Positions 43,460-52,310 of a DNA stretch of 64,000 nucleotides are shown in pieces; within the stretch, counting starts at the first letter, position 1; each line of letters begins with the position of its first letter. This DNA is from Anaerolineae bacterium (GTDB lineage Bacteria; Chloroflexota; Anaerolineae; Promineifilales; Promineifilaceae): assembly GCA_020848035.1 (NCBI GenBank), contig JADLAX010000090.1:62001-126000 (forward strand). The letters run 5' to 3'. The notes beneath the pieces were generated by a model. The model was not told the DNA's origin and searched no databases. It was given only the letters and a program-made list of their open reading frames with translations. The position numbers and the translations under genes were made by a program.

Positions 43460-46318
43460 TCAACCTGCCAGCAGTTGATTCATGATTCCCGTTAGCTTCT
43501 TCAGGCTTACTGGCTTGGCCAGATATTCATTGGCACCGGCGGCAAGGCATCGTTCACGATCCCCAGGCATGGCTAAAGCAGTTAGTGCCACAATGGGCGT
43601 TGCTTCAAACTCGGACATGGCGCGTAAACGTTGGGTGACCGTCAGCCCATCCAGGACCGGCATCTGAATGTCCATCAAAATCAGGTCAGGCTTTTGGTCA
43701 ATAGCCAGCTCCAGCGCTTCACCGCCGTTACGAGCCACCATCACCTGATAATTTATCTCCTGTAGATATTCGCCAATCGCCTGGATATTTGTTTCATTGT
43801 CTTCGGCCAACAAAATTAAAGGACCGTGCACTTCCGGGATGCTGGCTCCATTAGCTCCTGCCTCTTTACGACCAGATCGCTGCAATTCTACCGCCGTGAG
43901 TCGGGTGACCACCCGGCTCAACGCGTGACGGAACTGCTTTCGGGTGATGGGTTTCACCAGGTATTCCACGGCACCGGCGGCTAATCCCTTTACTGGCTCA
44001 TCCACGACAGAAATGATGATGACCGGAATTAACTCAACCCTCGGATCAGCCTTCAGCTGCGCCAATATTTCCCAGCCAGAACGTTCAGGCATCAACAAAT
44101 CCAGAATGATGAAGTCAGGCGCGCTGGCCAGAATGGTTTCTACATCTGTTTCACTTGATGAATAGGCGACCATTTGAATGTTCAGTTCGTGGAGATAGCG
44201 CTCCACCTGCTCTGTGGCGGTAATTGAGTCCTCAATGACAAGTGCTTTAATCGTTCTCTTCCCTTGAAAAGAGAGTTGTTCAAGCGTTTGCTCCAGGTTT
44301 TCCAGAAGGGCTCTGTCCTCATCATTGTCAAACGACACCGGTAAATGCTGTCGTGGCAGCGAGACGGTAAAACAGCTGCCTTTTCCAGGTACCCCCTCGC
44401 TTACTACCTGTACACTGCCTCCGTGTAGTTCGACGAGGCGACTCACCAGGACCAGCCCCAAACCGCTGCCCTCATGCTCCCGTGTCAGGCTGGAATCAAG
44501 CTGGGAGAATGGCTTGAATAGATGCGGCATATCTTCGGCTGCTATACCAATCCCTGTATCTTCAACCGAAAAACAAACCCAGTTCTCTTGTGGGTCGACC
44601 CGCGCTTGTAAGATCACCTGGCCACCCTCCGAGGTAAATTTAACTGCGTTGCTCAGAAGGTTGATCAGAATTTGTTTGAGACGCCGGGGATCGGCTTCCA
44701 TTTTGGTTTGGTGGACATCGCTGTCAAACGTCAGGCGAATCTCCTTCTGATGTGCTTGTTCTTTCACAAACTGCAGGCTCGTGCTGCATATGTCTTCTAT
44801 AGCCACACTCTTCAGCTGTAAATCCAGTTTGCCGGCTTCGATTTTGGAGAGATCCAAAATGTCGTTAATAAGGGAAAGGAGGTGGTGGCCAGAGGACTGA
44901 ATGGTTTGCAGCGATTTAGCCTGGCGCTCATTGATTGGGCCACGGATTTGCTCTAACAATATTTCGGCCAGAATCAAGATGCCGTTCAGGGGGGTGCGCA
45001 GCTCATGGCTCATGTTGGCCAGAAACTCGTCTTTGGCCCGCACCACCTGGCCTAGCTCAGCGTTGGCCCGACTCAAATCTGCCGTGCGCTCAGCCACGCG
45101 CCGCTCCAGCTGCTTGTTCATCTGGCGGATCTCCAACGTTCGTTCTTTGACCTTACGTTCCAGTGATTCCGAGTAGCTTTGCATTTCTTGGATTAAGGCG
45201 CTGTTTTCTAGGTAAACGGCACTTTGTTGAGCCAGCAAGGTGACCAAACTTAAGTCATCCTCGATAAACAGCGAGCTTCGGTCTAAGAATACTAACAACA
45301 ACCCCCAGTCTGATTCGGCCGCTATGAGAGGTGCCACGAGCATTGTCTCGGCCTGCAGAGTGACCAGCAGACGAATATCTTCTTGGGTTGACGCCTGTGC
45401 GGTGCGAATGTACCCCGATGTGCATTGATGGTGTACCTGGTTCAGAATGCCTTCACCACTCCAATCGCTGTTGACGAGCTCTGGCCGCTGGCTGAGATAA
45501 CGCAAAATCCATCGACTGGTGGACTTGTCCTGTTGAACCACCCCCGCGGCGGCACCACCCGTAGCCAGAATTGCAACCTTGCATAATTCTTCCAGGCTTT
45601 CCGAAACATTCAGCCGTTTATTAATCAGTTCGCGGCTGACTCCTTGTAAATAAGTATGGATTTCAATATACTGCCACGCCCGCTGCAACCACCGGGAAGG
45701 TGCAAAACAGACGTGAAAGTTGATAGCGGCCCCGATTGCCGCCAACCACAACATAGGCGTCAGCCATTCTTCCCACGTCGGCGATATGGCCCAAACGCCA
45801 ACAACAAATAAAGCAAAAGCGAGTAGGCCGGAGCCGGCTGCCGCAAAGCGAAGCCGCCGTTTAACGACACCAGAAGCGGCTAATGCGCCTTGGACAAAGA
45901 TGGTCATGGCATAACCATTCACCAGAACAAAGTAAGCAATCGCTGTCAGAAAGACAATACCAGCTATTGTCTTTGGGTAGCTGTAAAAAAACATCAGCAG
46001 CCCGCTGGTGAGTACCATCCCCACTAGTGCCAAACGCCTGATCCAGAGAGGAATATCGTGGAAGTATTGCGCAAGGCGCAACAATAGAAAGGGCTGAGCC
46101 ATCAAGGCAACCGCTCCCAATACATCGATCCACAGTGGCGGTAATCCGATGAACGGCTCAATGATATGCACCAGGAAAGTGGCACTTAACGAGCCTGCCA
46201 TGAGAGCAATGTCGCGGCGCGTCTCTCCGCCATAACGAATATAGTTTATGGCTGTGACCAAGCCTAACAGGAGAAAAAACAGCTGAGTCAGCAGGTCCAA
46301 TAGGTCGTTGGTATCCAT
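43460..46318 (-). CDS. Hybrid sensor histidine kinase with 7-helix membrane domain, GAF and two receiver domains
   Basis: 952 residues from ATG 46318. Residues about 1-215 hold seven hydrophobic helices (7TM sensor type). A GAF domain (about 235-395; ends LAQQSAVYLENSALI) and a coiled coil (ERKVKERTLEIRQMNKQLE) lead to HisKA (NMSHELRTPLNGILI) and HATPase_c (NLLSNAVKFT, DTGIGI, GSGLGLVLV). Two C-terminal receiver domains follow: one with VIEDS..LDLLMPERSG..VKP and one with LAEDN..MDIQMPVLDG..AKP. The longer frame to 46339 begins at GTG and is less likely. Flanking STAS-like genes may be partners. No octamer is found inside, unlike the FHA-type kinase at 3832. Confidence 0.92.
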   Translation of the reverse strand: MDTNDLLDLLTQLFFLLLGLVTAINYIRYGGETRRDIALMAGSLSATFLVHIIEPFIGLPPLWIDVLGAVALMAQPFLLLRLAQYFHDIPLWIRRLALVGMVLTSGLLMFFYSYPKTIAGIVFLTAIAYFVLVNGYAMTIFVQGALAASGVVKRRLRFAAAGSGLLAFALFVVGVWAISPTWEEWLTPMLWLAAIGAAINFHVCFAPSRWLQRAWQYIEIHTYLQGVSRELINKRLNVSESLEELCKVAILATGGAAAGVVQQDKSTSRWILRYLSQRPELVNSDWSGEGILNQVHHQCTSGYIRTAQASTQEDIRLLVTLQAETMLVAPLIAAESDWGLLLVFLDRSSLFIEDDLSLVTLLAQQSAVYLENSALIQEMQSYSESLERKVKERTLEIRQMNKQLERRVAERTADLSRANAELGQVVRAKDEFLANMSHELRTPLNGILILAEILLEQIRGPINERQAKSLQTIQSSGHHLLSLINDILDLSKIEAGKLDLQLKSVAIEDICSTSLQFVKEQAHQKEIRLTFDSDVHQTKMEADPRRLKQILINLLSNAVKFTSEGGQVILQARVDPQENWVCFSVEDTGIGIAAEDMPHLFKPFSQLDSSLTREHEGSGLGLVLVSRLVELHGGSVQVVSEGVPGKGSCFTVSLPRQHLPVSFDNDEDRALLENLEQTLEQLSFQGKRTIKALVIEDSITATEQVERYLHELNIQMVAYSSSETDVETILASAPDFIILDLLMPERSGWEILAQLKADPRVELIPVIIISVVDEPVKGLAAGAVEYLVKPITRKQFRHALSRVVTRLTAVELQRSGRKEAGANGASIPEVHGPLILLAEDNETNIQAIGEYLQEINYQVMVARNGGEALELAIDQKPDLILMDIQMPVLDGLTVTQRLRAMSEFEATPIVALTALAMPGDRERCLAAGANEYLAKPVSLKKLTGIMNQLLAG

Positions 46319-46650
46319 AGCCAGTACCCTTTTCACCACACGTGCCTAACCAAGGTGGCTATGTATCTTTTAAGTACCCGTATGCAAACAACCACAAGCA
46401 CGGCGTGGTGCATCGACTGCTAGTATAAGCGTAGCACATAAAAACGATGCTGATCTATAAGCTTACTTTATTTCTCATGCAAACTTTGCGCCCACGGCCA
46501 AGAGGTGTTTCGAAGACTCGCGTTAAAATTATCTTACCTCTTTACCAGTATCTTGGTCCTGTCCCCATAGGTCTATTTCGGGCAGTTTGAGAATTTTTAT
46601 AATAATTTTACGATTACAACTTGAATCTTGAAGGGAACAGAAATAATCCT
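46319..46650. other. Intergenic region between divergent signalling genes
   Basis: AT-rich, with promoters for the hybrid kinase (minus) and the STAS-like gene (plus). Only weak GAAGGG (46629-46634) is seen as a ribosome site for the latter. No repeat or RNA gene noticed. Confidence 0.5.
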
Positions 46651-47112
46651 ATGAGTAACACACCTCCAGCAATAACGTGCTCGACGGGCCATCTTCACCG
46701 TGCGGAGAATGGTCTCATTTACTATGAAAAGCTTGATAACGCAATCACGGACAGAGAAGCGATTTTAGAAGTGCTCGAAGCCATCTACGAACTTGATGAC
46801 TCCGGTTCGGCTCGCATTGTCGTCATTCAAGGTCAACCGGTCTCTTATTCATTTGATGCGAAACAACTTTTCTTCGCCGCTCCCGGCATAGCAAAAGTAG
46901 CTTCAGTTTGCCGGACCGCGAACCAGGAAGAGGTATTCAATCTTATGCAAAAAATTGGTAGGCTATTTAAATCGCCGATTGAGATAGGGGTGTTCAGGTT
47001 TGTAGACGAAGCCGAAAGGTGGATTCAGAGTGAGCCCTTGTTGTCAGCTGGGCAACAACAGTATGGTTTTTTCCCTGACGGCGTAGATCGTTTTGATGTT
47101 GGGTATCAATAA
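46651..47112 (+). CDS. Small STAS/SpoIIAA-like protein, paralogue 2
   Basis: 153 residues from ATG 46651; TTG 46621 would add ten residues. The core (GLIYYEKLDNAITDREAILE, SARIVVIQGQPVSYSFDAKQ, FRFVDEAERWI) is the same as in the gene at 42396. Compared with paralogue 1 it has a C-terminal extension of about 25 residues (AGQQQYGFFPDGVDRF). It is divergent from the hybrid kinase and probably part of the same signalling unit (inference). Confidence 0.65.
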   Translation: MSNTPPAITCSTGHLHRAENGLIYYEKLDNAITDREAILEVLEAIYELDDSGSARIVVIQGQPVSYSFDAKQLFFAAPGIAKVASVCRTANQEEVFNLMQKIGRLFKSPIEIGVFRFVDEAERWIQSEPLLSAGQQQYGFFPDGVDRFDVGYQ

Positions 47113-47261
47113 GGTAATAAATATAAAGCCTCTGAATACACGTGGTTATTGCAAAAAAGGTGACATCATGTATCTGATACTCTAGACCAGCGGCATATAA
47201 GCCAAATGTGATCCGGAAATCACAGATTCTCCTTACAGACTACTTTATGCCATAGAAACTA

Positions 47262-47288
47262 AAAAGCCTAGCAAAATGCTAGGCTTTT
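47262..47288. terminator. Rho-independent terminator
   Basis: AGCCTAGCA (47265-47273) and TGCTAGGCT (47277-47285) form a perfect stem with an AAA loop, with A run before and TTTT after. It lies between the STAS-like gene (plus) and the convergent small gene ending at 47323, and can act in both directions. Confidence 0.88.
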
Positions 47289-47322
47289 GTAGTGTTGTAG
47301 TGCTTAAGTTCATTTTCAGAAA

Positions 47323-47766
47323 CTAAGCAAGAACCAAGTGTTCTGACATATTCCATTTACCGCCACCTCCTAAAATGTGATCAGTAATGGACTTGAGTTC
47401 ACGAGCAAAGGTGCGCTTTCGTTCTTCAAGAGTAATCATCATATCACCAACGTTATTCAACTGGACCTGAACTCCTGTATCTGTTAAGCGCCAAGCCTTT
47501 TCAAGTGTTGAGTATTTTTCCATAAAACATTTACGGAATGCCTCTACTTGAAAGCCTACCACCTCCAAAGTGTCTGGTCTATATAACAAAGCCATATTTT
47601 TTTCAATGTAATGCACAACAGTCTCGACATTTGTTGGGCCAAACACCAACATTAAATTATCACTAAACTCATCATAGCGCATAAAAGGCAGTTGGCCTTC
47701 TTCGATATATTTAGCAATCCTTTTTGTCTTCAGGGATGAGGTATCAACTAATCGCTCTTGGGCCAT
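47323..47766 (-). CDS. Small DUF2283-like protein, possible antitoxin
   Basis: 147 residues from ATG 47766, placed eight bases after GGGGAG; ATG 47772 is closer than ideal. The segment MRYDEFSDNLMLVFG, VETVVHYIEKNMALLYRP and TLEVVGFQVEAF resembles DUF2283 (YDxxxDxLyi.. and GeVvGi), a family often linked with small toxin genes. The C-terminal half is unassigned. It follows, and overlaps by 19 bases, the BECR-like gene at 47748-48089, so the pair is co-translated. Confidence 0.55.
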   Translation of the reverse strand: MAQERLVDTSSLKTKRIAKYIEEGQLPFMRYDEFSDNLMLVFGPTNVETVVHYIEKNMALLYRPDTLEVVGFQVEAFRKCFMEKYSTLEKAWRLTDTGVQVQLNNVGDMMITLEERKRTFARELKSITDHILGGGGKWNMSEHLVLA

Positions 47767-48089
47767 ATCCATTTCTCCCCTTCTTTTGTCGAATCTGTAG
47801 TGAATGCAGTAACTACCTCGAACGGCTCGACTTCCGAAACTTTAACTACAACTTTTAACAGACGCCCTTTAGTTTGTTGCCGCCTGTAGTAAATGCACCG
47901 ATCTTCATAGTCTGGATCTTGAAATATACCATAAGAGGGGTCTTCAATTGCCGCAATCACCCTTTTTTCCCAAGTTTCCATCCAAGACCTGTTTGCGAGG
48001 ATATGTTCATACCAACAGCGTCTTGTACATATAACTACATACCCTCTTGGGTCTCTTGCTTCGAAGAAAATCTCATCGCGTACAGACAC
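47748..48089 (-). CDS. BECR-fold (PBECR-like) RNase-type protein, possible toxin
   Basis: 113 residues, GTG start 48089. DPRGYVVICTRRCWYEHILA, then WEKRVIAAIEDPSYGIFQDP and a YEDRCIYYRRQ segment, LLKVVVKVSEVEPFEVVTAF resembles the Barnase-EndoU-ColicinE5/D-RelE-like fold seen in phage and toxin nucleases. His in WYEHI, Arg in RCIYYRR and Thr in VVTAFTT are candidate active residues. Position upstream of and overlapping a DUF2283-like gene, at the start of a defence region, supports a toxin-antitoxin role; it is not proven. Confidence 0.5.
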   Translation of the reverse strand: MSVRDEIFFEARDPRGYVVICTRRCWYEHILANRSWMETWEKRVIAAIEDPSYGIFQDPDYEDRCIYYRRQQTKGRLLKVVVKVSEVEPFEVVTAFTTDSTKEGEKWIWPKSD

Positions 48090-48229
48090 CTATCCTACCC
48101 CTACTACGTTAAGTAAACGATTAAGACTTGATTTTTACTGCATCAAGGGAGCGCATAGAACACACGATCACTTTACTTTATACCATAAGTATTGTCAACA
48201 AATTCACAACCACCCTTAATTTGGCTTCG

Positions 48230-48940
48230 TTAAATATATAAGTCAGTTCTCTCTTTTATTTGGGTGAAATACAGGCAATTGGTTTGCAATGGGCAATCAT
48301 TACACCGAGGCCTTAGAGGCTTACAAATGAGAGCACCTAAATCAAGAATTGCCCAATTAACATTCAAATTATTGTGGCCTTTTACTACTTCTCGTGAAAG
48401 GGTTTGCAAATATGGATCATCTCTAATATCGAAACGCTCACGTGGTCCAAACACTCTTTCTAAAACCCGCGCCATATTGACATCAAGCAGCGGCTCTGGA
48501 GCTCCATGAAAAATTGCTAATACAGCACTTGCCGTATATTGTCCGATCCCATCATGCTTCTCTAGTTCTCCACGGGTTGCTGGCACCAAACCGCTTTGTT
48601 CTGAGATAGCTCTAGATAACTTCAGAAAAATTTGTGCCTTTAATCGCCATAAGCCAAGAGGTCTAAGAAGTAATTCGAGATCCTCTTGGTATGCAGCCTT
48701 CAAATCATCCCAGGAAGGATATCGGTTTATAAACCTGGGAAAGACTTTGGCCACACTCGCCGCTGGAGTACGCTGGAGTAATATTTCCGCCACAAGCAAT
48801 TCGTAGGGCGATATATTTGGTTTTCGCCAAGCAAAATCCCTACCATGATTCTTGAACCAATTCAGTAGAGAACTGCGGACCCATGGAATCTTATCTTTAA
48901 TATCTTTTGATAGATTGAAGTTTGTACGAATTTTTCTCAA
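48230..48940 (-). CDS. HhH-GPD DNA glycosylase of MutY/Mig type, predicted T:G mismatch glycosylase
   Basis: 236 residues, TTG start 48940 (no ribosome site visible; no in-frame ATG nearby). LLVAEILLQRTPAASVAKVF matches the MutY/EndoIII core, HDGIGQYTASAVLAI is the helix-hairpin-helix, LLDVNMARVLERVFG carries the catalytic Asp, and the C-terminal CKPLRPRCNDCPLQTNC is the 4Fe4S site. In EndoIII the residue after GxG-x is lysine, in MutY serine; here it is tyrosine (GIGQY), as in the thermophilic Mig.MthI enzyme. Mig-type enzymes repair T:G from deaminated 5-methylcytosine and are encoded beside C5-methyltransferases. Here such a methylase lies divergently 139 bp away, so that role is likely. 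Confidence 0.8.
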   Translation of the reverse strand: MRKIRTNFNLSKDIKDKIPWVRSSLLNWFKNHGRDFAWRKPNISPYELLVAEILLQRTPAASVAKVFPRFINRYPSWDDLKAAYQEDLELLLRPLGLWRLKAQIFLKLSRAISEQSGLVPATRGELEKHDGIGQYTASAVLAIFHGAPEPLLDVNMARVLERVFGPRERFDIRDDPYLQTLSREVVKGHNNLNVNWAILDLGALICKPLRPRCNDCPLQTNCLYFTQIKERTDLYI

Positions 48941-49079
48941 TCGCGTGCCAATACTTGACTAAACTGCTAAAATATAGTAAGAGGAGTAGGCCTGTAGTTT
49001 TACCCGGAGAAGTTGTTCTTAATTATTTGCCTCCCAGCATTTTCTTACAAGTCAACAAGTTATTCAAGGTGTCTATATT

Positions 49080-50177
49080 GTGATAGAAAATAATCTCCAG
49101 GCAAGCGTAGTGGAAAATTATCAACCACCAGAAACAGACAGGATTTTTCAGGCTGTTTCGTTTTTTGCAGGTTGTGGTGGGCTTGATTTGGGTTTCACTG
49201 GTGATTTTATTTCACACGGAGAAACCTATCAAAAAACACCTTTTAATATTATCCGGGCATATGATAACGACAAAAAATGCGTGGAAACCTACAAGTTAAA
49301 TGTTGGCGATCATATTGAACAGCTGGATTTGGCCACGGGTGACGTTTCGTTAATGCCTGGAGCTGATATCTTAATTGGTGGGTTTCCATGTCAAGCATTT
49401 TCTTCATGCGGCCCTCAAGAAGGATTGAATTCAGAAAGAGGGCAGCTTTATCGAGCGTTTATCCGTTACATGGAAGAGCACAGGCCAAAGGTCGTTGTAG
49501 CGGAGAACGTCCCCCACCTGAAATATATGCAAGAAGGAAAAGTAATCGAGACTATTATTAATGACTTGGAGGTTGTCGGCCCAGGTTATTCTTTTAAAGT
49601 TTGGGACTTAAAAGCAGTAGACTATGGTGTCCCCCAAAATCGCAAACGTCTTTTTTTGATAGGTGTGCGTCGAGATCTTCCAGGATTCCCAGAACCCCCA
49701 TCAGCTACTCATGCAGACAAATATCGTTCTATAGACTGGGCAATTGAAGATTTAGAAGATGTTATTGATGAAACCGTACCAAATCAAAGCCAGTATTTTC
49801 GAGCAAAAAAAGCTAAGAAGGGCAATGGTCAAGGAGACGAAGTTAATGTAAAAGGTCAACCATCTTACACTATTAGAGCTAATGCAAAGTCACGAGTGCA
49901 GTTTCACTACAGTCTTCCCCGACGGTTAACAGTTCGAGAGTGCGCTAGACTACAAACCTTCCCAGATGAATTTAAGTTCCCTCATTCCGCTACTGCAAAC
50001 GTATGGCAAATTGGAAATGCAGTTCCTCCTGTTTTGGCCCACCATGTTGCCATGGCAATTAATGATTATTGCGAGTCCCTTGTTGACTACTCTACCCATA
50101 GACCTTTAACTCCGATCAACTTTAACCCGCCCTCAACAAGCTTTTTGTCACCCTCGTTAACGGGAACCCCGTGTTGA
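49080..50177 (+). CDS. DNA (cytosine-5) methyltransferase
   Basis: 365 residues, GTG start 49080. All core C5-methylase motifs are visible in order: motif I FFAGCGGLDLGF (about 28-39), IV GGFPCQAFSSCG with the catalytic cysteine, VI VVAENVPHL, VIII PQNRKRLFLIG, and IX/X RECARLQTFPDEF with QIGNAVPPVLA. The target-recognition region between VIII and IX is only about 80 residues long, so target prediction is not possible here. It is divergent from the mismatch glycosylase and its last 91 bases overlap the convergent 50087-50650 gene. Low GC and lack of the octamer suggest horizontal origin. Confidence 0.94.
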   Translation: MIENNLQASVVENYQPPETDRIFQAVSFFAGCGGLDLGFTGDFISHGETYQKTPFNIIRAYDNDKKCVETYKLNVGDHIEQLDLATGDVSLMPGADILIGGFPCQAFSSCGPQEGLNSERGQLYRAFIRYMEEHRPKVVVAENVPHLKYMQEGKVIETIINDLEVVGPGYSFKVWDLKAVDYGVPQNRKRLFLIGVRRDLPGFPEPPSATHADKYRSIDWAIEDLEDVIDETVPNQSQYFRAKKAKKGNGQGDEVNVKGQPSYTIRANAKSRVQFHYSLPRRLTVRECARLQTFPDEFKFPHSATANVWQIGNAVPPVLAHHVAMAINDYCESLVDYSTHRPLTPINFNPPSTSFLSPSLTGTPC

Positions 50178-50650
50178 AATATTGCTAAAATAAGGTCAAG
50201 TTGTGTTCCATCACTTGGAGGTAACCCTTGAGAGGAAGCAATAAATAGAATAAGTTTACGAAGTCCCGTTTCCCACTTGAGAGGCTTTGTTCTAGCTACT
50301 GCTACAAGTTTGTTATCATTTGTCCGGTGAAGTGATAGGTGATCCGATTTTCTATACTCTACTTCATAAATTGGAGCACCATACAACGGCTTAAGTGTCA
50401 ACTCTAAGTTACGAGGTAATGTCTGTTTCAATTTAGAGTACTTGTTTAAAACTGAATCCTTGATATATGTTTTGACTTTTTCTCTAGACATATATTCCCT
50501 AAGAACCCCCCCAATGTTGGGATCTTTGACAAGTTGATCTAAAAACTCGCTATTTTCAGATCGAGTTCTTGCCAGGTAACGATAATCATCGGCACGAGAA
50601 AACACTTTTTCGCTAATTTCTTCTCTAATTTTTTGTGGTAAGACTATCAT
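50087..50650 (-). CDS. Unrecognised small protein of the restriction-modification island
   Basis: 187 residues from ATG 50650; an earlier start at 50695 would overlap the helicase more deeply. It overlaps the helicase gene by 26 bases and so is probably translationally coupled. N-terminal part is basic and helical (IREEISEKVFSRADDYRYLA); the C-terminal half is beta/alpha (LKPLYGAPIYEVEYRKSD, VAVARTKPLKWETGLRKLIL). I recognise no catalytic motif. Its place after a nuclease-helicase and ATPase suggests a specificity, adaptor or inhibitor subunit. Its 3' end converges on the methylase gene. Confidence 0.6.
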   Translation of the reverse strand: MIVLPQKIREEISEKVFSRADDYRYLARTRSENSEFLDQLVKDPNIGGVLREYMSREKVKTYIKDSVLNKYSKLKQTLPRNLELTLKPLYGAPIYEVEYRKSDHLSLHRTNDNKLVAVARTKPLKWETGLRKLILFIASSQGLPPSDGTQLDLILAIFQHGVPVNEGDKKLVEGGLKLIGVKGLWVE

Positions 50651-52310
50651 AAGGTTCCGGGAAGTCCAGTTGGGCGGATTCTTTTGCGTCCCCAAGATCG
50701 GTTACGTCTTTGATCCACTGCTGTACGAATGGCAAGATGCCCTTATTAACGAAAGTCACTATACCTTCCTTAAAATACAAAGTTTGATATTTTGAGCCGG
50801 AAGGTTTCCTGGCCTCTTGATCCATCTCGTATAACTCTGCAAGACGGCGAACATCTGTTACGAAGTCAAGTACTAGCAATTTCTCTTTATTCTCTGCTAA
50901 GCGAAGCCCGCGGCCTAATTGTTGAACGAAAATTCTCCGCGAGTGTGTACTACGAAGAAAGACCAAGATGTTCACATCAGGTACATCAATACCTTCATTC
51001 AGCACATCGACGGCGGTCACGGCTTGAATTTTGCCCGAAGCAAACTCCATTAGAGTGCGATTCCTATCGATTTTTTTTAAACCAGAGATGCGTTTACAAA
51101 TCATTGATGAGGAAGTGGAAACCAATTCGGCAAACCGCTCGCAGTGCTCGATTGAAGCGCAAAATACAATAACACGAGGGTTGGTAACTGTTTTACATTG
51201 CTTTATCAGCTCATCCGTAATTGCCTCATCCCTCTGTGGAACAAACAGTTGTTTGTTCAAATCTCTGATAGACACCTTACCTTTGGATGTCTTTGAAATG
51301 TCATCCCAGTTTAGCGTGTCGCAATAAATGCGGTAATCCGCTTGTGCCAAGTAACCAGCCTTCATTCCGTCTACTAGAGAAACGCGAGCAACCGGCCAGC
51401 TAAAGATACTGTCAATATTTGCACCATCTCCACGCCAGGGAGTAGCTGTCATGCCTATAAGAAGGCGAGGATGTAGGTGATATAGGCATTTCCTAAATCC
51501 GTACGCCAAGGAGTGATGAGCTTCATCAACGATTACAATATCATAATCTTCTGGATCAATTCCATTTAGATAATTACTAAAGGTTTGATATAAACCTACA
51601 TTCACGCCTTCAATCGGTTTGGGCATTTCCCCATCAAAGAAAACTCTAGTGGGAACAGTTTTATCAAGTTGAAACCAAAAGTTTTGCTCTAACTGTAAGG
51701 CCAGGTCTTGCATATGGCATAATACTAGGATTCGACGCAAACCTCTCTCAAACAACCGAGATGCTATTTCTGCTGCAATAACGGTTTTTCCCAGGCCAGT
51801 TGCAACTATGAATTGAACTCGTGTGTGTCCCTGCTCAAATTTGTCTATGCATCGGTCGACTATATCTACTTGATAAGGTCGCAAATCTCGACGAGCATGG
51901 TGATTCACTGGGAAATGCTCTAGCAATTTGGTTAAGAACAACCCATTCCATAATCGCACATCAAAACCGTTTGCATTTAATTGCTTGCGGCGCAAATATG
52001 CAGTTTGAGTAAAGTCTCCATTTGTAGCCACCACCCCAACATCGGCATCATACACGTGCATCGCATTCAAAACTTCTTGTATAGCACTTTGCCCAACATA
52101 GCTATCTCCCATTATCGATTTCACTTGGATAACATATGTTACTCGACGTCCATTTTCATTTCTTACGCCAACAACATCACCACCGCCATCGCCAGTGCCT
52201 CCAATAATACGAACACTGCTCCATCCGCAGTGAGATATCAGTCTCGCAACTGCCCGTTCAACTGCTCTCCAGTCAGTTCCCTTTAGAACTCCTTCAGTTA
52301 GAAAGCTCAA
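50625..52310 (-). CDS. Mrr-like endonuclease fused to SF2 helicase
   Basis: 561 residues. TTG 52310 has GGAG seven bases upstream, inside the end of the ATPase gene (17-bp overlap). Residues about 10-135 form a PD-(D/E)XK domain of the Mrr type: IGGTGDGGGDVVG with the metal-binding Asp and YVIQVKS (QxK). Then a DEAD/DEAH helicase: ATGLGKTVIAAEI (Walker A), VDEAHHSLAYG, GMTATPWRGDG and, in the second RecA lobe, VDVLNEGIDVPDVN and QQLGRGLRLAE. The nuclease-helicase fusion is the expected restriction (DNA-cutting) subunit of the island. No methyl-binding or specificity domain is seen. Confidence 0.9.
   Translation of the reverse strand: MSFLTEGVLKGTDWRAVERAVARLISHCGWSSVRIIGGTGDGGGDVVGVRNENGRRVTYVIQVKSIMGDSYVGQSAIQEVLNAMHVYDADVGVVATNGDFTQTAYLRRKQLNANGFDVRLWNGLFLTKLLEHFPVNHHARRDLRPYQVDIVDRCIDKFEQGHTRVQFIVATGLGKTVIAAEIASRLFERGLRRILVLCHMQDLALQLEQNFWFQLDKTVPTRVFFDGEMPKPIEGVNVGLYQTFSNYLNGIDPEDYDIVIVDEAHHSLAYGFRKCLYHLHPRLLIGMTATPWRGDGANIDSIFSWPVARVSLVDGMKAGYLAQADYRIYCDTLNWDDISKTSKGKVSIRDLNKQLFVPQRDEAITDELIKQCKTVTNPRVIVFCASIEHCERFAELVSTSSSMICKRISGLKKIDRNRTLMEFASGKIQAVTAVDVLNEGIDVPDVNILVFLRSTHSRRIFVQQLGRGLRLAENKEKLLVLDFVTDVRRLAELYEMDQEARKPSGSKYQTLYFKEGIVTFVNKGILPFVQQWIKDVTDLGDAKESAQLDFPEPYDSLTTKN

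Noticed and set aside
43460..46318. Hybrid kinase as part of the defence system
   Set aside because: It is separated by a terminator and the small gene pair, and has ordinary sensory domains only.
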